64,000 bases of DNA from contig NZ_BCUL01000001.1 of the NCBI RefSeq assembly GCF_001591265.1, positions 248,001 to 312,000 of the forward strand. Direction: 5' to 3'. The notes beneath the pieces are model-generated. The model was not told where the DNA came from. It searched no databases and saw only the letters and a program-made list of their open reading frames with translations. The translations under genes and the position numbers were made by a program. The stretch is from Moraxella atlantae NBRC 14588. GTDB taxonomy: Bacteria; Pseudomonadota; Gammaproteobacteria; Pseudomonadales; Moraxellaceae. Of the stretch, positions 1 through 9,211 are shown in pieces (the stretch's first letter is position 1; each line of letters starts with the position of its first letter).

Positions 1-528
1 AGCCGCAACAATAGGCACGCGATCCCCTGCTTGCAACATACGCCCCTGATAACCGCCAAATCCTGCCTTGCTGTTGGTGCTTGCCGATCCCAAAACGCTT
101 GCCACGTCAATGCCGCCTTGCACGCATAAATAACCGTGCATGCCTTGTACCGCACGCACCAAGGTTAAGGTATCGCCTGCCCGTGCCTGTATGCGCCAGC
201 CGTTTGGCACGCGCTGCTTATCGTCTGCTGTACTGCTTAAATACGCCTCAAATAGCGCACCTGTAAGGCAAAATACCGTATCTTGGCTAAACGTTAGCGT
301 CATACCACCTAAGGTAAGCTCAATTGCGGCGGCATTGTTATCATTACCCAATAGCGCGTTGCCTGCACGCAATGCCCACGCATCCATCGCGCCGTTGATG
401 CCAATACCACGCCCACGTTGCCCAAAACGCCCCAAATCCTGCACACTGGCTAAGCCATTGATGGCTTGGATCTGTAGCGCGTTTGTATTGGTTGCGGTGG
501 TATTTGTTGGCGAAAGTTGTGGCTGCAT
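1..528 (-). CDS. pxpC: 5-oxoprolinase subunit C / KipA-type carboxyltransferase (partial)
   Basis: This is the N-terminal 176 residues of a KipA (AHS2) family protein; the rest lies beyond base 1. The frame starts at an ATG at 528 and stays open to the window edge. The family signature SVQDLGR followed by G and RG lies about residues 27-42, and a GAMD motif follows. In known systems PxpC pairs with PxpB, and with PxpA hydrolyses 5-oxoproline using ATP; the same fold forms half of the carboxyltransferase domain of urea carboxylase. It is the last visible gene of the minus-strand set accB-like, accC-like, pxpB, pxpC, 74 bases after pxpB. Family membership is clear; the true substrate is not. 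Confidence 0.85.
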   Translation of the reverse strand, partial: MQPQLSPTNTTATNTNALQIQAINGLASVQDLGRFGQRGRGIGINGAMDAWALRAGNALLGNDNNAAAIELTLGGMTLTFSQDTVFCLTGALFEAYLSSTADDKQRVPNGWRIQARAGDTLTLVRAVQGMHGYLCVQGGIDVASVLGSASTNSKAGFGGYQGRMLQAGDRVPIVAA

Positions 529-602
529 GGGCTATCCCCTACTCGGTTTTGGGCTGTTTTTACGCTTGTTTTGATTGCATTGAATTTAGGTTAAATTACA
601 AT

Positions 603-1304
603 TTATTCAATAACTTCAACTGCGACAAATTGCAAGGTATCACCTGCTTTAAGTAATGTCGGCTGAGGCTTGGTGATATCAAACAACGGTAAATCCGTGC
701 GACCGAGCAGCTGCCAACCGCCTGGCGAGGCAAACGGATAAATCCCTGTCTGCTCACCACCAATTCCTACCGAACCTGCAGGCACTTGTTTGCGTGGGGT
801 GGCATGGCGTGCCATGTGTAGCGTGGCAGGCAAACCACCCAAATACGGAAAACCAGGCTGAAAACCGATGAAATACACGGTATAAATCGGTTGGGTGTGC
901 TGCGTGACCAACTCGCCGATGCTTAAGTTTTTTAGCGCTGCCGCTGCGGCTAAATCAGGACCATATTCACCGCCATAGCGCACGGGGATTTTGATGTGCT
1001 GCCCATCAAGCTGCTTGGGCGTGCGTGTGTGGTCGGTAAAGTCTTGCAAAGCATGGTGCAACTGGCGCAGTTCGGCAGTGCTGAGCGCGTGGGTATAGAC
1101 ACTCAGCGTATTCATGCCAACCACAGTTTCTGCCACCCACTGCCCCACGCCTGTCAATGCCGGGATAGCCTCTGCCCAATACCAACATAGCTGTTGCTGC
1201 TCAAGCGTGACAGGCTTGGGCAAAAACAGCGTCAAACAACGCTCGCTACAAAGCTGCCAGGTAGCAGCTGTATGGTGTGTCGTGTGATTAGCATCCGCTG
1301 GCAT
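603..1304 (-). CDS. pxpB: 5-oxoprolinase subunit B / KipI-type carboxyltransferase half
   Basis: This 233-residue KipI (AHS1) family protein carries the hallmark segments FQPGFPYLGGLP and TPRKQVPAGSVGIGG, then the GIYPFASPGGW block near the C-terminus. The open frame runs further upstream into the end of the accC-like gene. I chose the ATG at 1304 because an AGGA lies eight bases before it and the resulting length fits the family. It partners with PxpC in 5-oxoprolinase, and the same pair of folds makes up the carboxyltransferase of urea carboxylase. It follows the accC-like gene by 50 bases, so cotranscription is likely. KipI in Bacillus inhibits a kinase, but nothing here suggests that role. 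Confidence 0.85.
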   Translation of the reverse strand: MPADANHTTHHTAATWQLCSERCLTLFLPKPVTLEQQQLCWYWAEAIPALTGVGQWVAETVVGMNTLSVYTHALSTAELRQLHHALQDFTDHTRTPKQLDGQHIKIPVRYGGEYGPDLAAAAALKNLSIGELVTQHTQPIYTVYFIGFQPGFPYLGGLPATLHMARHATPRKQVPAGSVGIGGEQTGIYPFASPGGWQLLGRTDLPLFDITKPQPTLLKAGDTLQFVAVEVIE

Positions 1305-1354
1305 GATTTTTGTCCTATGTGGGTTATTGATTGGATAGCGCGTGACGATTGGGC

Positions 1355-2788
1355 TTACGTATTGGGAACGCGCACGCTGTCTTTGGGCAAATCTGTGGTG
1401 TTCATCGGTAGATTGGCTTGATTTGCCGCTAGCCATTCTGCCAAATAATGAATACTGCTACCGCCTTGGGCAAACTTTTCATCTGCCAAAAATGCTTGGT
1501 GTAATGCCTTATTGGTTAAAATCCCTGTGACGGTGAGCTCTGATAATGCCGCTTGCATATTTGTGATAGCCTGTTCTCGTGTCGGTGCGTGCACGCACAG
1601 CTTGGCAATCAAACTATCATACTGCGTTGGTATACGGTAGCCTGATTCGATATGGCTATCAACGCGCACGCCGTTGCCTGCTGGTAAATGGCAGTAGTCT
1701 ATCCTGCCTGCACTTGGCATAAAATTAAACGGATGTTCGGCATTTATGCGGCATTCAATGGCATGCCCTGTCCATTTGATATCATCTTGCCCAAAGCTCA
1801 ACGGCTCGCCTGCTGCAACTTTGATTTGCTCGGCAACCAAATCAATCCCCGTCACAAGCTCGGTCACAGGGTGCTCAACTTGAATACGCGTGTTCATCTC
1901 AATAAAGAAAAACTCGCCGTTTTCATACAAAAATTCAAACGTGCCCACACCGCGATAGCCCATTTGGCGACACGCATTAACGCACGCCTGCCCGATTTTG
2001 GCACGCTCATCGGCGCTAATTTGTGGCGCAGGAGCTTCTTCAATGACTTTTTGGTGGCGGCGTTGGCTTGAGCAATCGCGCTCACCCAGATGCACCGCAT
2101 TGCCATGATTATCTGCGATGACTTGAAGCTCAATATGGCGCGGCTGCTGCAAATAACGCTCCATATACACCGTTGGGTTGCCAAACGCGGTACTGGCTTC
2201 TTTTTGCGTCATCGCAACGGCAGCTAGCAATTCATCTTGCTGAGTGACCACGCGCATACCGCGCCCACCGCCACCGCCTGCTGCTTTGATGATAACAGGC
2301 AAGCCGACTTGCTGCGCCAGTGCCAACACCGCCGCGTCATCAGCAGGCAATGCACCGTCCGAACCTGGCACACACGGCACGCCTGCGGCAAGCATGGCTT
2401 GTTTGGCGGCAACTTTATCGCCCATTTGGCGGATATTGGCGGCAGTCGGTCCAACAAATATCAAGCCTGCCTGCTCGACACGCTCGGCAAATTCGGCATT
2501 TTCTGACAAAAAACCATAGCCTGGATGAATGGCTTGTGCGCCTGTCAATTCGGCTGCCGCCAAAATCGCATCTTGGTTAAGGTAGCTTTGGGTCGAAGGC
2601 GCGCCACCGATACACACGGTTTCATCTGCCATACGCACGGGCAAGGAATCGCGGTCGGCGGTTGAATGCACCAAGACTGAGCGAATACCAAGCAAACGAC
2701 ACGCGCGAATCACGCGTAAGGCGATCTCACCACGGTTGGCAATTAGCAATTTGTCAAAATATGGACGGTGGTGGGCAGTTGTGGTCAT
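1355..2788 (-). CDS. biotin carboxylase (AccC-like, pxp-linked)
   Basis: A 477-residue ATP-grasp biotin carboxylase that would carboxylate biotin on its carrier protein using ATP and bicarbonate. Visible landmarks are [15 protein letters not shown] at the N-terminus, [10 protein letters not shown], the glycine-rich GGGGRGM loop, the ERDCS/QRRHQK block and [11 protein letters not shown] with active-site Glu and Arg. It is about 25 residues longer than usual housekeeping AccC, mainly at the C-terminus. It sits between an accB-like gene and pxpB. It could therefore serve acetyl-CoA carboxylase, or be the biotin carboxylase of a dedicated PxpBC carboxylase. The window cannot decide this, so I give no symbol. 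Confidence 0.88.
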   Translation of the reverse strand: MTTTAHHRPYFDKLLIANRGEIALRVIRACRLLGIRSVLVHSTADRDSLPVRMADETVCIGGAPSTQSYLNQDAILAAAELTGAQAIHPGYGFLSENAEFAERVEQAGLIFVGPTAANIRQMGDKVAAKQAMLAAGVPCVPGSDGALPADDAAVLALAQQVGLPVIIKAAGGGGGRGMRVVTQQDELLAAVAMTQKEASTAFGNPTVYMERYLQQPRHIELQVIADNHGNAVHLGERDCSSQRRHQKVIEEAPAPQISADERAKIGQACVNACRQMGYRGVGTFEFLYENGEFFFIEMNTRIQVEHPVTELVTGIDLVAEQIKVAAGEPLSFGQDDIKWTGHAIECRINAEHPFNFMPSAGRIDYCHLPAGNGVRVDSHIESGYRIPTQYDSLIAKLCVHAPTREQAITNMQAALSELTVTGILTNKALHQAFLADEKFAQGGSSIHYLAEWLAANQANLPMNTTDLPKDSVRVPNT

Positions 2789-2907
2789 GGCAGTGTTTGT
2801 CTCGTGTTAAAACCGTAAAAAACCCACGCATTCGCTACGATTGAGCTACAATGCGTGGGCAACTGGGTACAAATTTAGCAGTATAAAATCAGAAAAAAAT
2901 TTCAACG

Positions 2908-3420
2908 TTAGCCCAAAACAATCAACGGCTGGTCATATTCCACCATATCACCGTCATTGGCTAAAATCTCACGCACGGTGCCTGCGCGTTCGGCTTTCAC
3001 TTCGTGCATGATCTTCATGGCTTCGATGATGCACAAGGTATCACCTATAGCCACGGTTTTGCCCACTTCAATAAACGGCGGATTGTCTGGGCTTGACTGG
3101 CGATAAAACGTACCAACCATCGGTGAGGTGATGGACGTGGCGGTATCAGTATTTGGGTGGTTGGTCTTGTCAGTAGCTGTCTGCTGGCTTGAGCGGTCAG
3201 CATTTGGATCTGATGTTGGTTGAGGCTGCGTATTGGCGATGGGTACAGGTTGTTGGCGATTGGGTGTGTGATGGTTGTTTGTCGTGGTGGGTGGTTCACC
3301 ATCACGGCAGACAATGCGGATATGGGTGTCGCCTTGGCGTAGCTCCAAGGCATCGATCTTGGCTTGTTCGGCAAGTGCCAGTATGTCCGCCAACTGCTGC
3401 AAATCAATATTCATTGCCAT
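2908..3420 (-). CDS. biotin carboxyl carrier protein (AccB-like)
   Basis: A 170-residue BCCP. An N-terminal AccB-type helical segment (about residues 1-42) is followed by a Thr/Asn/Gln/Pro-rich linker of about 50 residues and a C-terminal biotinyl domain. The biotinylation site is EAMKIMHEV, with Ile where AccB usually has Met after the lysine. The domain ends at the expected place, YDQPLIVLG. The frame is open further upstream, but the ATG at 3420 has a GGAGG seven bases before it. It is first in the four-gene operon and has a good sigma-70 promoter about 45 bases upstream. The lysine would carry the biotin shared by the AccC-like and carboxyltransferase subunits. Confidence 0.88.
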   Translation of the reverse strand: MAMNIDLQQLADILALAEQAKIDALELRQGDTHIRIVCRDGEPPTTTNNHHTPNRQQPVPIANTQPQPTSDPNADRSSQQTATDKTNHPNTDTATSITSPMVGTFYRQSSPDNPPFIEVGKTVAIGDTLCIIEAMKIMHEVKAERAGTVREILANDGDMVEYDQPLIVLG

Positions 3421-3465
3421 GTATACGCCTCCGTGCCGATTTGGCAAGCCTTTTGGTAAACAATT

Positions 3466-3495
3466 ACTATAGCATAGCGGCAAGATTGGTGACAA
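3466..3495 (-). promoter_or_regulatory. sigma-70 promoter of the accB-accC-pxpBC operon
   Basis: On the minus strand a TTGTCA (-35) is followed after 18 bases by TATAGT, preceded by TG one base upstream (extended -10). It would start transcription about 40 bases before the accB-like ATG at 3420. Prediction by consensus match only. Confidence 0.6.
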
Positions 3496-3582
3496 TATCT
3501 GCACCGCCAAACCAACGAATATTTCTCGCAGATTGCATGGTGCATGATAAGATTGGTTTTTTGCAAGAACTTAGGGATTATC

Positions 3583-4530
3583 ATGCTGCGATGGATTGCC
3601 AAAAATAGTACGATTGTCATGCCTGCGTTGTGCGTGTTGGGTATGTTGTTACCTAATTTGTCGGCAATGGTGCTCAAAACATTGCCTGCGATTTTGTTTT
3701 TTTTGATGTTTTTTACGTTGCTTGGGTTAGATGAGCGCAAGCTATTGCGCAACATGGCACTGCCCAAAACGTGGCGGTTTGCGGTGATGCAAACAGCGGG
3801 CATGACGCTGATTGCCACAGGGGTGGCATGGCTGTGTGGTGCGCGTGGTGATTTGCTACTGGCGATTGCGGCAATATCGGTGACTGCGCCGCTGTTTGGT
3901 AGTGGTGCGTTGGTCAATGCGTTGGGCTTTGATGCGCTTGAGGCAATGGCAATGACGATTGCTGCAACGCTATTGATGCCTGTGATTTTGCTTGGGGTGT
4001 TGACGCTGTTAGCATCGGATGGCGCGACGGTGGATTTTGCCATGTATGGGCGGCGGTTGGCGGTGTATGTTATCGCCCCGATGATTTTGGCGGCGGTGGC
4101 GCGGCGCACGTTGCCGCAGCATTGGTTACAAACTGCCTATCCGTTGGTGGCACGGTATAATATCATTTTACTGATGGCATTTCCGCTGGGTCTGGTGGGT
4201 GGTTTTCGGCGTGAGCTTGACCAAGATTTGGGCACAGGTATTTTGTTGTTTGTCATCGCGGTGGCACTGGTGGTGCTGTATTATTTTGGCATGTATCTGC
4301 TGTATCGCAAAAAAGGGCTTGAGGAATACATCACCGCCTCGCTAATTAGCGGTGGGCGCAATTTGATGCTGACTTACTCAATTGCGCTGCCGTTTTTGGG
4401 TACGATGTTTTTGCCGCTGGTTGGCGCGGCGCAATTACCGATGTTTAGCCTGTCATGGGTGGCGCGGCGGATGATTGCACGACACCAGCAGATACACGGG
4501 GCTAAACCCACCGTGATGCTTGATCAATGA
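3583..4530 (+). CDS. BASS-like (bile acid:Na+ symporter superfamily) membrane transporter
   Basis: A 315-residue hydrophobic protein with about nine or ten predicted membrane helices. The segments LPAILFFLMFFTLLGLD, the VTAPLFGSGAL loop in the middle and SGGRNLML near the end resemble the paired discontinuous-helix regions of the BASS superfamily. I chose the ATG at 3583 because an AGGG lies six bases upstream; an earlier ATG at 3544 lacks one. It is divergent from the accB-like operon and 42 bases upstream of thiE. Substrate unknown: relatives move organic anions with sodium. The family call rests on topology and local motifs, so it is moderate. Confidence 0.55.
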   Translation: MLRWIAKNSTIVMPALCVLGMLLPNLSAMVLKTLPAILFFLMFFTLLGLDERKLLRNMALPKTWRFAVMQTAGMTLIATGVAWLCGARGDLLLAIAAISVTAPLFGSGALVNALGFDALEAMAMTIAATLLMPVILLGVLTLLASDGATVDFAMYGRRLAVYVIAPMILAAVARRTLPQHWLQTAYPLVARYNIILLMAFPLGLVGGFRRELDQDLGTGILLFVIAVALVVLYYFGMYLLYRKKGLEEYITASLISGGRNLMLTYSIALPFLGTMFLPLVGAAQLPMFSLSWVARRMIARHQQIHGAKPTVMLDQ

Positions 4531-4572
4531 TTGATAGCTGTTTTTTTAAAAAAGGTTAAAAAGGATAAAACG

Positions 4573-5226
4573 ATGCGTAAGCCAGTAGATTATAGCTTGT
4601 ATTTAGTGACTGATCAAAGCTGTTTGCCTGCAGGCGTGACCTTGGCAAATGCAGTCGAACAAGCGATTGCAGGGGGCGTGACGCTGGTGCAACTGCGTGA
4701 AAAAAACCTTGATAGCCGTGCATTTTTTGAGCAAGCCTTACAAGTCAAAGCCATTTGTCAGGCGCAGCATGTGCCGCTACTCATCAATGATCGCGTGGAT
4801 ATCGCATTGGCGATCGATGCCGATGGCGTGCATGTCGGGCAAAGCGACTTGCCTGCTGATGTCGCGCGGCGGTTATTGGGTGCAGATAAAATCATTGGTG
4901 TATCGGCGCGTACAGTGGCGCAAGCCCGCCAAGCCCAAACTGATGGGGCGGATTATCTGGGTGTGGGCGCGGTATTTGCCACCCACACCAAACACGATGC
5001 CAAGACCGTGGATATCGCAACGTTTGCCGCTATGCGCGCGGCGGTGGATTTGCCGATGGTGGCAATTGGCGGTATCAATGCCAAAACTTTACCCACTTTG
5101 CAAAACAATCTATCGACTGCTGGGGTCACAGCTGATGGCATTGCCGTGGTGTCGGCGATTTTGGGCGCGGCGGATACGCGCCAAGCAGCGGCGGATTTAA
5201 AGCAATCTTGGCTTACCCATCAATAG
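4573..5226 (+). CDS. thiE: thiamine-phosphate synthase
   Basis: A 217-residue TIM-barrel enzyme that couples the hydroxymethylpyrimidine diphosphate and thiazole phosphate halves into thiamine phosphate. Visible landmarks are YLVTDQS at the start, VQLREKNLDSR, INDRVDIALAIDADGVHVGQSDL, GVSARTVAQA and GVGAVFATHTKHDA, which match the usual phosphate and pyrophosphate binding loops. The ATG at 4573 has an AAGGA upstream. No other thiamine gene lies near it and I see no TPP riboswitch in the 42 bases before it, so it may be cotranscribed with the transporter upstream. Confidence 0.93.
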   Translation: MRKPVDYSLYLVTDQSCLPAGVTLANAVEQAIAGGVTLVQLREKNLDSRAFFEQALQVKAICQAQHVPLLINDRVDIALAIDADGVHVGQSDLPADVARRLLGADKIIGVSARTVAQARQAQTDGADYLGVGAVFATHTKHDAKTVDIATFAAMRAAVDLPMVAIGGINAKTLPTLQNNLSTAGVTADGIAVVSAILGAADTRQAAADLKQSWLTHQ

Positions 5227-5424
5227 ATTTTTTGGGCTATGGGCAGGTTTGGTGATTGGCGCGTAAAAAACCACCAAACAAACATTACATACGCCGACGA
5301 CATATTCCTCTACAATAATTGCGTTACTATTCATTGTGCTGCGACTAATGGCATTGGTATATTGGTTGCAGCCAATTTAGCTATTCTGCATAAATTCATT
5401 ATTTAATATAACTAACTAGGATCT

Positions 5425-6939
5425 ATGATGATCACCCCCAATCCTACCATTCATCAGCACTTAACCGACCCAAGCCTATGGCAAACAAACAGTCTCATCA
5501 ATGGCAAATGGCAAGCTGCCAGCGATGGGCAGACCTTTGCGGTCACCAATCCGTTTGATGGTGCGCTCATCGCACAAGTGGCAAGCCTGTCTGCCGATGA
5601 CGTGCGCGCTGCCGTAGCCCATGCCACCCACGCGCAAACTGACTGGGCAGCGCAAACCGCCGAAACACGCGCCAAAATCCTGCACCAATGGGCGGATTTG
5701 ATTGATGCCAATCGCGATGATTTAGCGACCATCATGACGCTAGAGCAAGGCAAGCCGATTGGTGAGTCACGTGGCGAGATTGACTACGCTAACCGTTTTA
5801 TCCGTTGGTTTGCCGATGAAGGCAAGCGTGTTTACGGTGATATCATCCCCGCGCCTGCCAATGATGCACGCATTGTTGTGCTCAAGCAGCCGATTGGCGT
5901 ATGTGCAGCGATTACCCCGTGGAACTTCCCTGCCGCGATGATCACACGCAAAGTCGCGCCTGCCTTGGCAGCAGGTTGTTCGATAATCGTCAAACCTGCT
6001 GGGCTGACGCCATTAACCGCGCTTGCGTTGGGTGAATTGGCGCAGCGTGCAGGCGTGCCTGCAGGCGTGTTGCAAATGGTGACAGGCCAATCCGATGTTG
6101 TGGGCGATGTGCTAACAGGTGATGCGCGAATTCGTAAGCTATCGTTTACAGGTTCAACGGCAACAGGGCGGCTATTGATGGCGCAATCGGCCGATACACT
6201 CAAAAAATTGTCCATGGAGCTGGGCGGTAACGCGCCGTTTATCGTGTTTAATGATGCGGATCTGGACGCGGCTGCCGAAGGTTTGATTGCTTCTAAATTC
6301 CGCAATGCAGGGCAAACGTGCGTGTGCGCTAACCGCGTGTTTGTACAAGCTGATAGCAAAGATGCGTTTTTACAAGTGTTATTGCCCAAAGTACGCGCCT
6401 TACAGGTCGGCAATGGTATGGATGATAACACCACCATCGGTCCACTCATCAATGCCAACGCGGTGGACAAGGTACGCGATTTGCTCAATGACGCATTGGC
6501 CAATGGGGCGAAGTTGGTGTTGGGTGAGCCGCTACCCAACACGCCTGCCACGCTTGCCAACGGCGCACCCAATCTACTGGTTGAGCCCATCGTAATTGAG
6601 GGTGTGACCGATGACATGGCAATTAGTCAACAAGAAATTTTTGGCCCTGTGTTGGCGATTGCCACGTTTGATGATGAAGCCGAAGTCATCGCGCGTGCCA
6701 ATGACACCGAGTTTGGCTTAGCCAGTTACTTTTACACCAACGATTTGGCACGCTCTTGGCGCGTCACCGAGCGATTGGAGTACGGCATGGTTGGGCAAAA
6801 TACGGGGCTGATTTCCAATGAAGTTGCACCGTTTGGCGGTGTGAAGCAGTCAGGTTTTGGGCGTGAGGGCTCAAAATACGGCATTGAGGAATATATCTCG
6901 GTTAAATATTGGCAAGTGCGTTTGGGTACATCTCATTGA
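5425..6939 (+). CDS. gabD: NAD(P)-dependent succinate-semialdehyde dehydrogenase
   Basis: A 504-residue aldehyde dehydrogenase closest in feel to GabD, which oxidises succinate semialdehyde to succinate in 4-aminobutyrate breakdown. It shows the ITPWNFP segment, SFTGSTATGR, the general-base Glu265 in MELGGNAPF and the catalytic Cys299 in GQTCVCANR; the C-V-C spacing is typical of GabD. The C-terminal region has the PFGGVKQSGFGREG block. Two adjacent ATGs follow an AGGA; the second is better spaced, so the first residue is uncertain. No gabT lies beside it, so a general semialdehyde dehydrogenase role is possible. Confidence 0.85.
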   Translation: MMITPNPTIHQHLTDPSLWQTNSLINGKWQAASDGQTFAVTNPFDGALIAQVASLSADDVRAAVAHATHAQTDWAAQTAETRAKILHQWADLIDANRDDLATIMTLEQGKPIGESRGEIDYANRFIRWFADEGKRVYGDIIPAPANDARIVVLKQPIGVCAAITPWNFPAAMITRKVAPALAAGCSIIVKPAGLTPLTALALGELAQRAGVPAGVLQMVTGQSDVVGDVLTGDARIRKLSFTGSTATGRLLMAQSADTLKKLSMELGGNAPFIVFNDADLDAAAEGLIASKFRNAGQTCVCANRVFVQADSKDAFLQVLLPKVRALQVGNGMDDNTTIGPLINANAVDKVRDLLNDALANGAKLVLGEPLPNTPATLANGAPNLLVEPIVIEGVTDDMAISQQEIFGPVLAIATFDDEAEVIARANDTEFGLASYFYTNDLARSWRVTERLEYGMVGQNTGLISNEVAPFGGVKQSGFGREGSKYGIEEYISVKYWQVRLGTSH

Positions 6940-6944
6940 TCCAA

Positions 6945-6992
6945 ATAGGTAGCTGTGGCTAGAACGCCGTGGCTACCTATGCACAGTTTTTT
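6945..6992 (+). terminator. rho-independent terminator after gabD
   Basis: A perfect nine-base stem ATAGGTAGC/GCTACCTAT encloses an 18-base loop, followed six bases later by a run of six T. It starts a few bases after the gabD stop. Confidence 0.6.
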
Positions 6993-7056
6993 ATTTAGCA
7001 GTTTAAACCACTGCAACCGTCCTCTTAGGCTTGACCTTTGCCTAGGTAAAAACTCA

Positions 7057-7866
7057 CTAAGCCGTGACATCAAGCCGTCTAAGCCATGACAACACGGTGT
7101 AATTAAACAGATCAGGTTCATCCACCGTCACCCAATGCGATGTTTTAAAGCCGCTGACTTGGTTGTCAGGATTTTTGGCGACATCAATCAGCCAAGCCTC
7201 TGAGTGAAACATCGTCGGCTTTTGGGTGGCATAAGCAAACAAAAACGGGCAAGCAAAATCCAACGGTTTTAAATTTTTAAATCCGCCTTTTGCTTTTGTC
7301 CACGCCGAATAATACGGATAACCCATGTTGGCATGAATTGATCTAGCAGGTGCAGGCGCGCCCAATACCTTGCCCACCGTCTCAGCAATGCTATCGCCTA
7401 TGCGTCCATTAATCCGAAACGCTGCCACAAGCGGCAGCTGATAACCTGCAATCACAAGCTTGTCTTTGAGCGTCAAACTTTGGTTAAACGCCGCGCTATA
7501 AGCGTCGCCAACATCCACGCCAATCAAGCGGCTCACGCGCTTAGGATGGCGTAGCGTGTACTGATAGCCGTACATACAGCCCCAGTCATGGGTCATCAAA
7601 ATCACGGGGCGCTCGGGGCTGACGTGATCAATGACTTGGCGAATGATGTCGATGACTTCTTGCAACGAAAATACCCGTGGGGGTGCGTCAGGCTGGTCAA
7701 ACGCAGGCAAGGTAAATGTCACGCAGCGGTAATGATCCTTAAAAAACGCAACTTGTTGTTGCCACAGAGCTTTGGTGTCTGGCCAGCCATGAATCATGAC
7801 CAGTGTTTGCTCGCCGTCGCCTTCAATACTGCCATTTACGCCTGCGATTTGAAAATTGGTTGCCAT
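7057..7866 (-). CDS. alpha/beta-hydrolase with Asp nucleophile (epoxide hydrolase/dehalogenase-like)
   Basis: A 269-residue alpha/beta-hydrolase. The oxyanion-hole motif HGWPDT is at residues 26-31, and the nucleophile elbow THDWGC puts aspartate (Asp94) where esterases have serine. This is the pattern of epoxide hydrolases and haloalkane dehalogenases. A late catalytic His244 lies in TSHWVTVDEP. A GAGG sits five bases before the ATG. It stands alone, convergent with gabD. The Asp nucleophile makes a simple esterase unlikely, but the substrate cannot be read from the sequence. Confidence 0.75.
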   Translation of the reverse strand: MATNFQIAGVNGSIEGDGEQTLVMIHGWPDTKALWQQQVAFFKDHYRCVTFTLPAFDQPDAPPRVFSLQEVIDIIRQVIDHVSPERPVILMTHDWGCMYGYQYTLRHPKRVSRLIGVDVGDAYSAAFNQSLTLKDKLVIAGYQLPLVAAFRINGRIGDSIAETVGKVLGAPAPARSIHANMGYPYYSAWTKAKGGFKNLKPLDFACPFLFAYATQKPTMFHSEAWLIDVAKNPDNQVSGFKTSHWVTVDEPDLFNYTVLSWLRRLDVTA

Positions 7867-7976
7867 CGTTGCCTCGGACTCGGTGTTGTGTGTTGTGCCA
7901 GTAAGCTAGTTTTAGCCGATGGTGGGTAGTTGTCAAGCGTTTTATGATAAATTAACCTTGTGTGACCAAGTGTTAC

Positions 7977-8915
7977 TTATGATTCACTGCATAATACCAA
8001 CGTCTGTTGGCTGATAAATTGACGCGCCTGTCCGCTAATGGGGTCAATAAAGTCAATGACTTTTGCCAATAGCTGTAATGGACGTGCCGGGTCGCTTGTG
8101 CCAAGCGGCTGCACGACTGGATATAGGCGATCATTAAGCAGCGGCATTCCTAGGCTTGCCATGTGCACGCGCAGTTGGTGTTTTTTGCCCGTTAAGGGGG
8201 TTAGCTGATAGTGGCTAAACGCGCCGCCATGCCGCAGCAGCTCAATGTCGGTCACCGCGTTGGGCTCGCCTGCCACGATTTGGCTTAAAAAAAACGGCTC
8301 GCCGCGCTCGATACGGTTTGCCACGCGGTAAGGATATGTCAAGTCCGTGCGCGTGGGTGCGATGGCATGATAGACCTTGTGCATGGTGTGTTTGGCAAAG
8401 CCCTGCTGATAGATGCCACGGCTGGCAGGATTGACAGACAGCAGCATCACGCCTGCTGTGTCTTTGTCCAAACGGTGCAAGGGCGATATCGCCATGATAT
8501 CAAGCTGCCCTGCCGCGTGGTGTGCCAATAAGTCGGCATTGCGCCGTAGCTTGGCAAGCACAGTCTGCTCAACGTATTGCCCCGTTGGAATGACAGGTAG
8601 CCCGTGCGGCTTGTCGATAACCAGTAGATGCGCATCAAGGTGCAACACGGTCGGTTCGGCGGCGATGACAGGCTCATTTGCCACGGCGCGGAAATATTGC
8701 AGCGTCTGCCCTGCCCGATACGGCGCGCTGGCTGCCTGGGCGTTGCCGTGGGTGTCGGTTATCAGTCCATCGGCAAACCGTGCTTGCCATACGTCACGCG
8801 GAATATGGGCGAAATGCTGGCTAAAAAAATCCAGCAATGTGCCATGCAAATATGCTGGGTTGTGCGGTAAATAAATCCGACTGGGTTTTGTGGCTGTTGG
8901 TTTGGTGGCGGTCAT
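7977..8915 (-). CDS. RluA-family pseudouridine synthase
   Basis: A 312-residue pseudouridine synthase that would isomerise uridine in rRNA or tRNA. The catalytic block HRLDKDTAGVMLLS holds the essential Asp, and the later KKHQLRVHMASLGMPLLND block is a family hallmark. The N-terminal region (about 1-85) is an S4-like RNA-binding segment ending before LLVIDKPHGLPV. No Shine-Dalgarno is evident before the ATG at 8915. It is distinct from rluD at 26-27 kb, and I cannot tell which RNA position it modifies. Confidence 0.85.
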   Translation of the reverse strand: MTATKPTATKPSRIYLPHNPAYLHGTLLDFFSQHFAHIPRDVWQARFADGLITDTHGNAQAASAPYRAGQTLQYFRAVANEPVIAAEPTVLHLDAHLLVIDKPHGLPVIPTGQYVEQTVLAKLRRNADLLAHHAAGQLDIMAISPLHRLDKDTAGVMLLSVNPASRGIYQQGFAKHTMHKVYHAIAPTRTDLTYPYRVANRIERGEPFFLSQIVAGEPNAVTDIELLRHGGAFSHYQLTPLTGKKHQLRVHMASLGMPLLNDRLYPVVQPLGTSDPARPLQLLAKVIDFIDPISGQARQFISQQTLVLCSES

Positions 8916-8988
8916 TTTAGGGGAATTGGTTGAAGTTTTGTGCTATTGTCTCAAATGTTGAGGTCTGCGACAATTCTGGGACGGTTCA

Positions 8989-9047
8989 CATAGCTTGTTT
9001 GGGCTATCTGCGGTAAAGTTGCGTTTGACCAAGTCAGCGGGTTTGTC
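8989..9047 (-). pseudogene. remnant of an IS3-type transposase (OrfB)
   Basis: Inside the 296-base gap between the pseudouridine synthase and the next gene, the minus strand reads PADLVKRNFTADSPNKL. This resembles the segment of IS3-family OrfB just before the first catalytic Asp (R-x-F-x-A-x-x-P-N-x-x-W). The frame is broken on both sides and no rve catalytic triad remains. A small palindrome, TGTCTC-GCT-GAGACA, lies at 9061-9075. The rest of the gap (8916-9211) shows nothing I can name. Confidence 0.45.
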
Positions 9048-9211
9048 TTGGTCATCTCGCTGTCTCGCTGAGACAATACCGACAGGAAAACCAAATAATA
9101 CTCAACTAAAATCAAGACTCGAGCCGTTGAATTTCTTATAGAATCTCAAAAAAAATATCCCTCACTATGTCAATCGTCCCGACTTTATGAACGCCTTCAA
9201 CCCACCAACAC

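Noticed and set aside
3411-4109. A 232-codon minus-strand frame across the transporter gene
   Set aside because: It is a shadow of the hydrophobic plus-strand gene and continues into the accB-like frame without a start signal of its own.
5832-6617. A 261-codon open frame antisense to gabD
   Set aside because: It lies wholly inside gabD, has low-complexity Ala/Ser/Thr-rich composition and no family resemblance. gabD's own motifs are intact.
7057-7866. Naming the hydrolase a haloalkane dehalogenase
   Set aside because: The Asp nucleophile fits, but I could not identify the halide-binding residues, so only the superfamily call is supported.
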